A stretch of 64,000 nt of DNA from Flavobacterium branchiarum (GCF_030409845.1 NZ_JAUFQQ010000003.1:496001-560000), one strand, 5' to 3'; positions 8,214 through 17,379 are shown, numbered from the stretch's first letter. The notes: a model not told the origin generated them from the letters alone. Translations and numbers: made by a program.

Positions 8214-9512
8214 ATGAATACATCTGAAACCTTTAAGGAGTTCCTCTCAAATATCAAAATAAGCGATAATAAGGCTGATACAATTTCTTATCGCTATGGG
8301 CGTATTACAAAATCTTTGAACACAGAATTTCGCAACACAGATTCTAAAACTGCAAATAGCTTGCAAGTTGGTTCTTATGGAAGGTATACGGGAATTAATG
8401 GGATTTCAGATTTAGACATGCTATATATTATGCCTGCATCAAAATGGGCAGATTATAACAAGTCCGGAGGACAAAGTAAATTATTACAAGATACTAAAAC
8501 TGCAATTTCAAATACCTACTCTTCTTCTGATATTAAGGTGGATAGATGTGTAGTTACGGTAAATTTTACAGATTCCCATATCGATGTACAGCCAGTTTTT
8601 GAATTAGACGATCAAGACTACAAATATCCAGATACTTATGCTGATGGCACTTGGAAAATTACAAAGCCAAGAAAGGAAATGGATGCCATGGTCGAGTTTG
8701 TAGCCAATAAAAATCGAAACCTTAGAAGACTCTGTAAGATGGCCAGATCATGGAAAAATAAGCATGGGGTTTGTATGGGTGGGCTTTTGATAGACACGCT
8801 TGCTTATAATTTTTTAAAATCAACTACTTGTTATGACGAAAAGAGTTTTGCATATTATGATGAAATGTGTAGAGATTTTTTCAAACATTTATATGACCAG
8901 CCCAAGGATCAAAATGAATATGGTGCTTTGGGAAGCAAGCAGCGAGTGAAAGTTAAAAAGTCTTTTAAGAGGAAGGCAAAGAAGGCGTATGATCTAGCTG
9001 AAGAAGCGATTGATGCTGCTTCTGATAAAACGAAACATAATAAATGGAGGGATATTTTTGGAAATGATTTCCCGAAATATGTAAACGAAGAAAAAGAAGC
9101 CGCATCACTTAATTCCAGCTATAGAAACACCGAGGAATTTATTGAATCAAAATACCCTATTGATATTAGATACGATTTAAAAATAGATTGTGAAGTGAAG
9201 CAAAATGGTTATAGAGATGGTTTATTACGTGAATTTCTGTTAAAGAAAATTAGATTGATGCCGAATAAATCTTTAAGGTTTTATATTGAGAGAATAGATG
9301 TGCCTGCTCCTTATGTAATCAAATGGAAAGTTACTAACCGCGGAGAACAAGCAGTCAAGAGAAACTGCATTAGAGGACAAATAATTGATTTAAACTCTAG
9401 TGAGAAGACTGAAACTACAAGTTTTAAAGGTAGTCATTTTGTAGAATGTTATATCATTAAAGATAATATAGTAGTTGCCAGAGATTTAATTGATGTACCT
9501 ATTTCTGAATAG
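8214..9512 (+). CDS. CBASS CD-NTase (cGAS/DncV-like cyclic oligonucleotide synthase)
   Basis: The nucleotidyltransferase core shows GSYGRYTG at residues 53-60, the metal-binding pair D66/D68 in SDLDML, and the third acidic residue D124 in SHIDVQP. The active site is therefore intact. The last 115 or so residues, ending in a segment with VTNRGEQA and HFVECYIIKDN, match the C-terminal sensor domain that often follows SMODS-type synthases. Such enzymes make a cyclic di- or trinucleotide alarm when infection is sensed. The next gene is a SLATT two-helix membrane protein, the likely effector, so this would be a minimal type I CBASS without Cap2/Cap3. It starts 3 nt after hsdS. The nucleotide product cannot be read from sequence. 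Confidence 0.92.
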   Translation: MNTSETFKEFLSNIKISDNKADTISYRYGRITKSLNTEFRNTDSKTANSLQVGSYGRYTGINGISDLDMLYIMPASKWADYNKSGGQSKLLQDTKTAISNTYSSSDIKVDRCVVTVNFTDSHIDVQPVFELDDQDYKYPDTYADGTWKITKPRKEMDAMVEFVANKNRNLRRLCKMARSWKNKHGVCMGGLLIDTLAYNFLKSTTCYDEKSFAYYDEMCRDFFKHLYDQPKDQNEYGALGSKQRVKVKKSFKRKAKKAYDLAEEAIDAASDKTKHNKWRDIFGNDFPKYVNEEKEAASLNSSYRNTEEFIESKYPIDIRYDLKIDCEVKQNGYRDGLLREFLLKKIRLMPNKSLRFYIERIDVPAPYVIKWKVTNRGEQAVKRNCIRGQIIDLNSSEKTETTSFKGSHFVECYIIKDNIVVARDLIDVPISE

Positions 9513-9527
9513 TTTAAAAATATAGAT

Positions 9528-10082
9528 ATGAGTGAGCAAAAAAACTTATTAGAGTCTCAAATTCGAGAAATTTATGGAAGAGTTGTTTATACACACAAAA
9601 CCCATGAAAAATGTGCCGATGTTCTTAAGGAAAGAAGTGATTGCTTAAAATTTGCTGAAATTTTCTTATCGGCAGCAACTACTACCAGTATTTTAGTTGT
9701 AGTGCTCGGTGAAGGGAAAGCATTTCAATTTATCGCTGCACTTTGCTCAACAATATTACTTGGAATAACACTTTATTCCAAAGATTTCAATTTATTGGCG
9801 ATAGCAGAAAAACATAAACAGGCAGCTTTAAATATTCTAGAAATAAGAGAAAAGCTACTTTCATTACTTGTCGATATTAGGATTGGAAATAAAGCAATAG
9901 AACATCTTCAGCAGACCAGAGACGAATTGAACGAAGAACTTATCAATACATATCGAGGTGCTCCTAAAACAATTAATAAGGCTTATCAAATTGCTTCCAA
10001 AGCACTTCAACAAAATGAGGAGTTTACATTTTCAGATGCAGAAATCGATAAGTTTTTACCAGAAAGCTTGAGAAAGAATTAG
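9528..10082 (+). CDS. SLATT-domain two-transmembrane CBASS effector
   Basis: This 184-residue protein has two hydrophobic helices close together (about residues 42-61 and 66-84), flanked by charged helical arms. This is the SLATT layout, a two-helix effector fold known from synthase-linked bacterial conflict systems. By family knowledge it should respond to the nucleotide made by the upstream CD-NTase and disrupt the inner membrane, killing or arresting the infected cell. No separate nucleotide-binding domain is visible, so the ligand must act on the cytosolic arms or another partner (inference). It lies 15 nt after the CD-NTase; 72 nt, the longest gap inside the operon, separate it from the Argonaute gene. 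Confidence 0.85.
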   Translation: MSEQKNLLESQIREIYGRVVYTHKTHEKCADVLKERSDCLKFAEIFLSAATTTSILVVVLGEGKAFQFIAALCSTILLGITLYSKDFNLLAIAEKHKQAALNILEIREKLLSLLVDIRIGNKAIEHLQQTRDELNEELINTYRGAPKTINKAYQIASKALQQNEEFTFSDAEIDKFLPESLRKN

Positions 10083-10154
10083 AATTATAGTTTATCAATT
10101 GATTGAAATAGATCAGGCACATCAACCCTTAACCAATAAAACTTTAAAAAGAAT

Positions 10155-12440
10155 ATGCAGCTTAATTACTTTCCAATAAATATTGAGTTTGAAAAATATC
10201 AAATCAATACTGAATTATATAGCGATGAACGTCTTACTGAATTAAGAGGTTTGTACAATGCTACGCATTCTTTTTTTAGAAACGGTGATTCTATATACAT
10301 TTCCAACAAGGACAGTGATGACAGCACTCCAATTGGTATATTAACAGAACGAAGTACATATAGTGATCATCAGATCACAGCCTCATTGATAAAGCATATC
10401 TTTTTCAGAACTTTCAAAGACCGTTTCCCAAGATACACTCCCGTAGATTTTTATCCTTTCCGTTTCTTTTCGGGTAAAGACGATATCATTAAAAATGCCT
10501 TGCCAGATAGTTTAAAAGACAGGATAGGTTATAAAAAGCTCATTGAAGTGCAATTGCGTTTGACCGAGATCAATGGAAAAAAACGTTTCGGTTTCTTGGT
10601 CAATATCAAACGTAACTGGATTTTTGACATTAGTTGTGCTGAGTTACATTCAGAAGGATTTGAATTGATTGGTCTTGATGTATTGCATGCAGAAACCTTG
10701 CCTGGATTAACGAATATTCTCGCTCCCAATGAAGAATTTGTTGGAGTTCTAAAAGAAGTAATAGGAAACAAAGCAAAAGTTGAAACCAATGAAGGTTTGA
10801 AAGAATTTGAATTAAGTGAATTGCTAATTCGAAAAACAAAATTCAACATCGGGAAGTACCTGAGTTTTGCCACATCACCAGATAAAAGTGATGAAATATT
10901 GAACATCATTGAGGGTAAACGATCTGATATCTACAATCCCAAAAATCTCTATACCGAAATTAGTAAAATAGCAGAACACTTATTTAGTGAAAACGGAAAA
11001 CTGGTTTTATTCCAGAATAAAGAAAGTTTTTGTTTTACGGTAGATAGCAAACCGATCTCTGTTTCAAATACGATGGAACTAAAAAATCCTACGTTTATTT
11101 TTGACCATGCTGTTACAAAGACCAATAATTATAACCCAGATGCAGGTCTGTCTAATTATGGCCCTTATGACAGCAATACATTTGATATCAAATCACCAAA
11201 CATCCTTTCTATCTGTAACAAGAATACCCGTGGCAATTTCACAAAGTTCCTTTATAGTCTTAAAGATGGTATTCCGCAATCCAGATATTTCCAAAAAGGA
11301 CTGCAAAAGAAATACGATTTGCAAGATATAGTATTTAACATTAAGGAAATTCAGGATTATACTATAAATGAATATCTAAATGCAATTAGAAGTGATGATG
11401 AAAGTAAACCAGATTTAGCTATTATTGAAATCCCAGCAGCATTTAAAAGATATGATGACCGAAATAATCCATATTATGCTATAAAAGCAAAATTACTTGC
11501 TCTTGAAATTCCGGTTCAATATGTTACTGCAGAGGTAGTAAAAAGCCATAATGAATACATTTTAAATTCACTTGCATTGCAAATTTATGCAAAGCTTGGC
11601 GGTATTCCTTGGGTTTTGCCTTCGCAGCGTTCGGTCGATAGAGAAATAGTAATTGGTATTGGGCATAGTTGGCTCAGGAAAAATCAATACGCAGGATCCG
11701 AACAAAACAGAGTGGTTGGTATCACAACCTTTCTTTCGGGAGATGGTCAGTATCTATTATCAGATAAAGTAAAAGATGTAGCTTTTGAAAATTACTTTTC
11801 GGAGTTGCTTAAAAGCCTAAAAAATTCCATCGAAAGGCTATCATCAGAATATGGTTGGGCAGAAGGTGATACTGTACGTCTAATTTTTCACATATTCAAA
11901 CCTATCAAAAACACAGAGTTCGATGTAATCAGTCAACTGGTCAAAGAAATTAATCAGTATAAGATAAAATTTGCTTTTGTTACAATTAGCCAATCGCACC
12001 CAAATATGATTTTTGACACCACTCAGCAGGGTGTACAGAAGTATGGTAACAGCAATGTTATCGGTGCGTTTATCCCCAGCCGAGCAAGTAATGTTTTTTT
12101 GGATTCAGAAACTTGTATTGTTCAAATGTTGGGACCGAATGAATTGAAAACATCTAGGCAAGGGATGAGCAAGCCCATTCAAATTAAAATACGCACCCCA
12201 CAAGGCAATTATGACAATAATGGATTGAATGATTTGATATTTCATGATTTGAGTTATATCACACAGCAAATATTCTCATTCACTTACCTGTCTTGGCGTA
12301 GTTTTTTACCAGGAGAAGAACCCGCAACAATGAAGTATTCCAACCTTATTTCACGCTTGCTCGGCAAAATGAGAAGTGTTCCTGGCTGGGATGCGGATAG
12401 CTTAAACTATGGATTAAAAAGAAAGAAATGGTTCCTTTAG
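10155..12440 (+). CDS. Long prokaryotic Argonaute with degenerate catalytic site
   Basis: The 761-residue protein ends in MID and PIWI domains. Guide-binding MID residues appear kept: Y440 with K444, Q455 and K480, the last inside the diagnostic KLGGIPW segment. In PIWI the first catalytic aspartate is replaced: the strand expected to read IGID reads IGIG (G503). The later strand normally carrying the third acidic residue reads IFHIFKP (about 577-583). The protein should therefore bind guide and target but not cut, as in long-B Argonautes, which signal to an effector encoded beside them. The 3' end overlaps the next gene by 13 nt. N-terminal and PAZ-like regions (1-390) are divergent. Which nucleic acid serves as guide is unknown. 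Confidence 0.9.
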   Translation: MQLNYFPINIEFEKYQINTELYSDERLTELRGLYNATHSFFRNGDSIYISNKDSDDSTPIGILTERSTYSDHQITASLIKHIFFRTFKDRFPRYTPVDFYPFRFFSGKDDIIKNALPDSLKDRIGYKKLIEVQLRLTEINGKKRFGFLVNIKRNWIFDISCAELHSEGFELIGLDVLHAETLPGLTNILAPNEEFVGVLKEVIGNKAKVETNEGLKEFELSELLIRKTKFNIGKYLSFATSPDKSDEILNIIEGKRSDIYNPKNLYTEISKIAEHLFSENGKLVLFQNKESFCFTVDSKPISVSNTMELKNPTFIFDHAVTKTNNYNPDAGLSNYGPYDSNTFDIKSPNILSICNKNTRGNFTKFLYSLKDGIPQSRYFQKGLQKKYDLQDIVFNIKEIQDYTINEYLNAIRSDDESKPDLAIIEIPAAFKRYDDRNNPYYAIKAKLLALEIPVQYVTAEVVKSHNEYILNSLALQIYAKLGGIPWVLPSQRSVDREIVIGIGHSWLRKNQYAGSEQNRVVGITTFLSGDGQYLLSDKVKDVAFENYFSELLKSLKNSIERLSSEYGWAEGDTVRLIFHIFKPIKNTEFDVISQLVKEINQYKIKFAFVTISQSHPNMIFDTTQQGVQKYGNSNVIGAFIPSRASNVFLDSETCIVQMLGPNELKTSRQGMSKPIQIKIRTPQGNYDNNGLNDLIFHDLSYITQQIFSFTYLSWRSFLPGEEPATMKYSNLISRLLGKMRSVPGWDADSLNYGLKRKKWFL

Positions 12441-13327
12441 AAGAAAAAACAGGTTATCTATCAAGAGTCACTGAAAGCCATAAACTTACAGCATTTAATA
12501 ATTTGTTGTTAGGTAAGACTATTATTGTACCTGAAAGTCAAGATTTGAATGAGTCTGAGGAGTATTATTTTGAAATTGTAAATGCTATTCAGAAAAACAA
12601 GAAAGTAGATTTTGAAAAATATTTTGAAAAAAAATGTAAAAGTAAACCGAGTAAAGACTCTCCAGCTCCTTTTGTCAATGATGATTTTCTTATGTTCTCG
12701 TTTATTGTAGGTGTTTCAATATTTAGTACAAACAAGGATTGGGTAAACTATATAGTTTCTATCAGAAACAGAAATGCAATAACAATAACTTTTGAAAACA
12801 TTTTAAACGAAAATTATTATAGCACAAGTAATTTACCAGAGATTGTATTCGTGTTTCTTCAAATAAGCAATCAATCACTAATTACAAACGAGTTCGTAAA
12901 CTTCACCTATAAAAAGTTGACTGAGAATATTAAATTATTTGAAAGTCGTAGCGATTTTCAAATTTTGTGTTCTATAAAAGCTTATGACTCAATACTGTTA
13001 CTAAAGGAATTACCTGATAATAGTGAATTAAACTTGTTTAGGAGCTTTAATACCAAATTTATTAGACGCATAAAATACTTATCATGGATAATTCAAGCAG
13101 TTTTATTTGCTGGGTTAATTTATCTATTGCTTAAGCTTCCAAAGTACAGTCCTGAAACAATTCAATTTATTGAAACATACAACTACGCTTTTACAATTTT
13201 TGGAGCGTTGGGGCTTAGTCTTATAGGCAATTTAATACCTGCCTTTAAAAACAAATCACAAGAATTAATTATGAAAATGCTTGGCTATCCAAGTGAACTA
13301 ATTATAAATTCTACAAAGAAGATATAA
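12428..13327 (+). CDS. Two-transmembrane protein partnered with Argonaute; candidate membrane effector
   Basis: I do not recognise the family. The 299-residue protein has a soluble N-terminal region (1-210) of alternating helices and strands without a recognisable catalytic motif. Two C-terminal transmembrane helices follow (about 217-236 and 252-272), separated by a 15-residue loop. Its start overlaps the Argonaute gene by 13 nt, a sign of coupled translation in fixed ratio. Inactive long-B Argonautes are known to act with adjacent nucleases, SIR2 proteins or membrane proteins that cause abortive infection, so a membrane-damaging effector role is the best inference. It lies 5 nt upstream of hsdR. 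Confidence 0.75.
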   Translation: MVPLEEKTGYLSRVTESHKLTAFNNLLLGKTIIVPESQDLNESEEYYFEIVNAIQKNKKVDFEKYFEKKCKSKPSKDSPAPFVNDDFLMFSFIVGVSIFSTNKDWVNYIVSIRNRNAITITFENILNENYYSTSNLPEIVFVFLQISNQSLITNEFVNFTYKKLTENIKLFESRSDFQILCSIKAYDSILLLKELPDNSELNLFRSFNTKFIRRIKYLSWIIQAVLFAGLIYLLLKLPKYSPETIQFIETYNYAFTIFGALGLSLIGNLIPAFKNKSQELIMKMLGYPSELIINSTKKI

Positions 13328-13332
13328 GTATC

Positions 13333-16300
13333 ATGGACACACCCTCATTCATAGAAGACCATATTTCCCAAATTCCGGCGTTAAAATTGCTGATGAATAT
13401 GGGCTGGAAATACCTATCGCCAGAGGAGGCTTTAGCAGCCCGTGGAGGAAGAAGCTCGAATGTGCTATTAGAAGATATTCTAAAAAGCCAAGTACAGAAG
13501 ATTAATAAAATTGATTATAAGCAAAAGGAATTTGCTTTTTCCGAATCTAACATCAACAATGCAATACTTGCAATCAGGGATTTACCAGTACAAGATGGTT
13601 TTATAGCAGCGAATAAGGCCTATTACGAACTCATCACATTAGGGAAAAGTTTTGACCAAACGGTTTTAGGTGATAAAAAAAGTTTCTCTTTTCGTTATAT
13701 TGACTGGGAAAAGCCGGAAAACAACATCTATCACATAACTGAAGAATATAGTGTACTACGTTCAGATAGAGCCGATCATTACCGACCAGATATTGTACTA
13801 TTTATTAATGGTATTCCGATGGTCATTATTGAATGTAAGTCGCCTAAAATAAAAGAGCCTGTAGAAAAAGCCATTGAACAGCATCTAAGAAACCAGCAAG
13901 AAGACGGAATTCGAAGCTTGTATTTGTACTCCAATCTTACATTTGCTTTGGCCTCTAATGAAGCAAAATATGGTACAACCGCTACCAGCAAAGAATTTTG
14001 GGGCGTTTGGAAAGAAATGTTCCGTACTAAAGAAGAAGAACGTTTTTGGGAAAATAAAATCAGCATTCTAAAGCACAAAGCTTTACCAGAAAATGAGCGT
14101 ACAGTATTATTTAAAGAACGATTTAGAAAGGTCTGGCAATATTTTGAAAATTTAGAACAAGAGGAACAGGTTATTACTACGCAGGATAAACTACTCTTTA
14201 GTTTTTGCCATCCCAAACGATTATTGGAAATTATATATGATTTCATTTTATATGATGACGGTATCAAAAAAGTAGCCCGATACCAGCAGTATTTTGCGAT
14301 TAAAAACACGTTGACCAAAATCCTAAAAACCGATACCAAAGGTAATCACGAAGGTGGTGTGATTTGGCATACACAAGGAAGCGGAAAATCTTTGACTATG
14401 GTGATGCTGGCTCAATTAATTGCTTCACATCCGAATATTAGAAATCCTAAGATACTTTTGGTAACAGATCGTATTGATCTGGATGACCAGATAACGGAAA
14501 CGTTCAAAAAATGTCATGTGCCAGTAGTTAATGCTGATAAAGGAGCATCAAAGGAAATAGCTAAAAAACTCAGAGGGGAAATACTGGATGATAACGAACA
14601 GGAAAAATTAAAGAAGGATACCAGCCTTTTAAAATTGATTACAGAATCCGGCGACGCAGTCATCACCACCCTAATTCATAAATTTGAAGCTGCTGTTAAT
14701 GCAAGCCCACAATCATTTGATAGCTCAGAAATTTACATTTTGATAGACGAAGGACACCGTTCACAATATGGTTCTTTCAATGTCAAAATGCAGAAAGTAT
14801 TTCCAAATGCCTGTTTTATCGCATTTACTGGTACGCCATTGTTGAAAAAAGAAAAAAGCACAGCGAGTAAGTTTGGAGGCATTATCGATGTGTATTCGAT
14901 TACGGATGCTGTAGAAGACGGAGCCGTTGTCCCTTTGTTATATGAAGGCAGGCATAACCTTATTGAGGTTAATGAAAAACCGTTGGATAATTATTTTGAC
15001 AAGGTTTCGGAACCACTTACACCCTACGGAAAAGCGGCTTTGAAGAGAAAATACAGTTCGAAAAATATCCTTAATAAAGCCGATCAGGTTATTTACGCCA
15101 GAGCCTGGGATATCACTGAACATTATGTGGATAATTTTCAAGGCACTGGTTTTAAAGGGCAGCTGGTAACACCCAATAAAGCCACAGCAATTAAATACAA
15201 AGAGTATTTTGACGAAATTGGCAAAGTAAGCTCTGAAGTAATCATGTCTGCTCCCGACACTCGGGAAGGCGAAGAAGACGCCTTCGATGTATCGGATGAT
15301 AAAGTGAAAAAATTCTGGAATGCCAGAATAGATAAATACGGCACACAGGATAAATATGAAAAGTCCGTAATCGGTTCGTTTAAGAAACAAGACTTCCCTG
15401 AAATAATCATTGTGGTGGATAAATTACTGACTGGTTTTGATGCTCCAAGAAATATTGCGTTGTATTTAACCCGTCAACTAAAAGAACATACTTTGTTACA
15501 AGCTATTGCTCGTGTAAACCGTGTATATCCGGGAAAGGATTATGGTTATATAATAGACTATTTTGGTAATCTCGAAAACTTGGACAACGCCATTCAGACA
15601 TATTCCGGTGATAATATGTTTGATGCGGAAGATTTAGCCGGAAGTTGGACAAATATAGGAGAAGAAATCAAAAAGTTACCACAGGTTCATTCGGAGGTTT
15701 GGGATATTTTTAAAACTATTAAAAACAAATATGATGAACCGGCTTATGAAGAATTTCTTAGCGATGAAGCTATCAGGCATCAGTTTTATGAGAAAGTATC
15801 TGCTTTTGCACGATTACTAAAACTGGCATTATCCAGTATTGATTTTGCTAACAACACCCCTGAAAAACAAATTGACAAGTATAAGTCTGATTTGAAATTC
15901 TTTTTAGCATTGCGTGTTTCTGTCAAAAGGAGATTTTCTGATGATATTGACTACAAGGAATATGAGCCACAGGTACAAAAATTAATTGACAAGCATATCA
16001 CGACAGAGGGCGAAGTGCTTAGGATAACGGATTTAGTCGATATTTTTGACAAAGAACAACGAGAAGCTGAAGTTGAGAAATTAAGCAGTAAATCTGCTAA
16101 AGCGGATCATATCGCCAGCAGAACTATTCGAGCCATCAATATCAAAATGAATGAGGATCCCATCTTTTATAAAAAGCTGTCTAAACTCATTCGTGAAGCG
16201 ATTGAAGAATATCATCAGCAAAGAATTGACGAAGCTGAATTCCTAAAAAAAGCTAAAGAGTATGAGGAGGCATTTTTAAAAGGAGAACGAGGGAATATTC

Positions 16301-16623
16301 CAAATGCTTTGCTAGGAAATGATACAGGTATTGCTATTTATAATCTTATAACTGATATTTTTAAAGATGTGCTTTCTGATAAAATCGAAGTTGCTACAGA
16401 GCTTGCTCTTGGTATAGATCAAGTAATCCGTTCAGTAGTATATCAAAATGATCAATTGATGGTAGATTGGCAGAACAAACCTGATATAGAAGGTAAAATT
16501 CGCATCGCTATTGATGATTACATCTTCGATTTGAAAAGCAAATACGACATTGACTTGTCTTTCGATGATATTGATCAGACCGTAGAAGAGGCATTAAAAG
16601 TAGCTAAAATCAAGTTTGTATGA
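13333..16623 (+). CDS. hsdR: HsdR, type I restriction endonuclease subunit
   Basis: The 1096-residue protein has the usual HsdR order. The N-terminal PD-(D/E)XK nuclease keeps D153 (RPDIVLF) and E167-x-K169 (ECKS). The translocase part has Walker A HTQGSGKS at 346-353, DEGH at 472-475, and a C-terminal helicase lobe with QAIARVNRVYPGKDYG. A helical C-terminal domain for HsdM contact completes it. All key motifs are intact, so restriction should work with HsdM/HsdS encoded 5 kb upstream in the same operon. Its separation from hsdS by two other defence modules is unusual. The stop overlaps the next start (ATGATG). Confidence 0.96.
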   Translation: MDTPSFIEDHISQIPALKLLMNMGWKYLSPEEALAARGGRSSNVLLEDILKSQVQKINKIDYKQKEFAFSESNINNAILAIRDLPVQDGFIAANKAYYELITLGKSFDQTVLGDKKSFSFRYIDWEKPENNIYHITEEYSVLRSDRADHYRPDIVLFINGIPMVIIECKSPKIKEPVEKAIEQHLRNQQEDGIRSLYLYSNLTFALASNEAKYGTTATSKEFWGVWKEMFRTKEEERFWENKISILKHKALPENERTVLFKERFRKVWQYFENLEQEEQVITTQDKLLFSFCHPKRLLEIIYDFILYDDGIKKVARYQQYFAIKNTLTKILKTDTKGNHEGGVIWHTQGSGKSLTMVMLAQLIASHPNIRNPKILLVTDRIDLDDQITETFKKCHVPVVNADKGASKEIAKKLRGEILDDNEQEKLKKDTSLLKLITESGDAVITTLIHKFEAAVNASPQSFDSSEIYILIDEGHRSQYGSFNVKMQKVFPNACFIAFTGTPLLKKEKSTASKFGGIIDVYSITDAVEDGAVVPLLYEGRHNLIEVNEKPLDNYFDKVSEPLTPYGKAALKRKYSSKNILNKADQVIYARAWDITEHYVDNFQGTGFKGQLVTPNKATAIKYKEYFDEIGKVSSEVIMSAPDTREGEEDAFDVSDDKVKKFWNARIDKYGTQDKYEKSVIGSFKKQDFPEIIIVVDKLLTGFDAPRNIALYLTRQLKEHTLLQAIARVNRVYPGKDYGYIIDYFGNLENLDNAIQTYSGDNMFDAEDLAGSWTNIGEEIKKLPQVHSEVWDIFKTIKNKYDEPAYEEFLSDEAIRHQFYEKVSAFARLLKLALSSIDFANNTPEKQIDKYKSDLKFFLALRVSVKRRFSDDIDYKEYEPQVQKLIDKHITTEGEVLRITDLVDIFDKEQREAEVEKLSSKSAKADHIASRTIRAINIKMNEDPIFYKKLSKLIREAIEEYHQQRIDEAEFLKKAKEYEEAFLKGERGNIPNALLGNDTGIAIYNLITDIFKDVLSDKIEVATELALGIDQVIRSVVYQNDQLMVDWQNKPDIEGKIRIAIDDYIFDLKSKYDIDLSFDDIDQTVEEALKVAKIKFV

Positions 16624-17327
16624 TGGTGGAAAATATCCATAAGATACAATTTGGTTCTGCTACAATTGAATATAGACTCGAATTTCAGGATAGAAAAAAT
16701 TTGACTATTAAAGTCTATCCAGATTGTATTGTAAAAATAATAGCACCGTATGATACAGCGGTGGAAAAAATTACACAGCATATCAAAAAAAAAGCTCCAT
16801 GGATCATCAAACAACAACGTGAATTTTTATCCTACCATCCATACACACCAGAACGAATATATGTCAATGGAGAAACACATCTGTATTTGGGGAGACAATA
16901 TAAGCTACGTGTAGAAATAGGTAATAGAAATGAGGTGAAGCTTTTCAGAGGGCATATTACGGTACTTTATAAAGAGGAAAATAACGTTAAAGATATTCTC
17001 GATAAGTGGTATCGAGAGAAGGCATTCGTTCATTTTGACGAGGTATTGAGTAAAGTGTATCCCATGTTTAAGAAATACAAAATCAATAAACCAGAATTAC
17101 ATATCCGCTCTATGGAAAAACGTTGGGGAAGTTGTACGCCAAATGGTAAGGTTATTCTAAATCCAGAGTTAATCAAAGCTCCTAAAGGTAGTATTGAGTA
17201 TGTAGTTGTTCATGAATTGTGCCATTTAGTGCATCACAACCATACAAAGGCTTTCTATGATTTACAGGAGGTAATGATGCCAGACTGGAAGAAATGGAAA
17301 GAGAAGTTAGAACATAGTTTAGTGTGA
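16620..17327 (+). CDS. YgjP-like M48-type metallopeptidase (DUF45)
   Basis: The 235-residue protein carries the zinc motif HELCH at residues 198-202, followed by HHNHTKAFY with a likely third zinc ligand, and the family signature KRWGSC (168-173). This is the YgjP/DUF45 group, which frequently sits directly after hsdR in type I restriction operons. Its role there is not established; cleavage of HsdR or another partner to limit self-damage has been suggested by gene context only. It overlaps hsdR by 4 nt (two possible ATGs at 16620 and 16623) and is the last gene of the defence operon. Confidence 0.88.
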   Translation: MMVENIHKIQFGSATIEYRLEFQDRKNLTIKVYPDCIVKIIAPYDTAVEKITQHIKKKAPWIIKQQREFLSYHPYTPERIYVNGETHLYLGRQYKLRVEIGNRNEVKLFRGHITVLYKEENNVKDILDKWYREKAFVHFDEVLSKVYPMFKKYKINKPELHIRSMEKRWGSCTPNGKVILNPELIKAPKGSIEYVVVHELCHLVHHNHTKAFYDLQEVMMPDWKKWKEKLEHSLV

Positions 17328-17347
17328 TTTATTTGTGCTTAAAAATA

Positions 17348-17379
17348 ACATTGGGAAGTCTATAAAAACTCCCCAATGT
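17348..17379 (+). terminator. Hairpin at the end of the defence operon, overlapping traD
   Basis: The left arm ACATTGGGAAGT (17348-17359) pairs with the right arm ACTCCCCAATGT (17368-17379) with one mismatch and an 8-nt A-rich loop. The right arm is coding sequence for the last residues of traD, which arrives from the other side. The hairpin could terminate both the island transcript and the tra transcript. No long T-run follows on the plus strand, so strength is uncertain. Confidence 0.5.
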
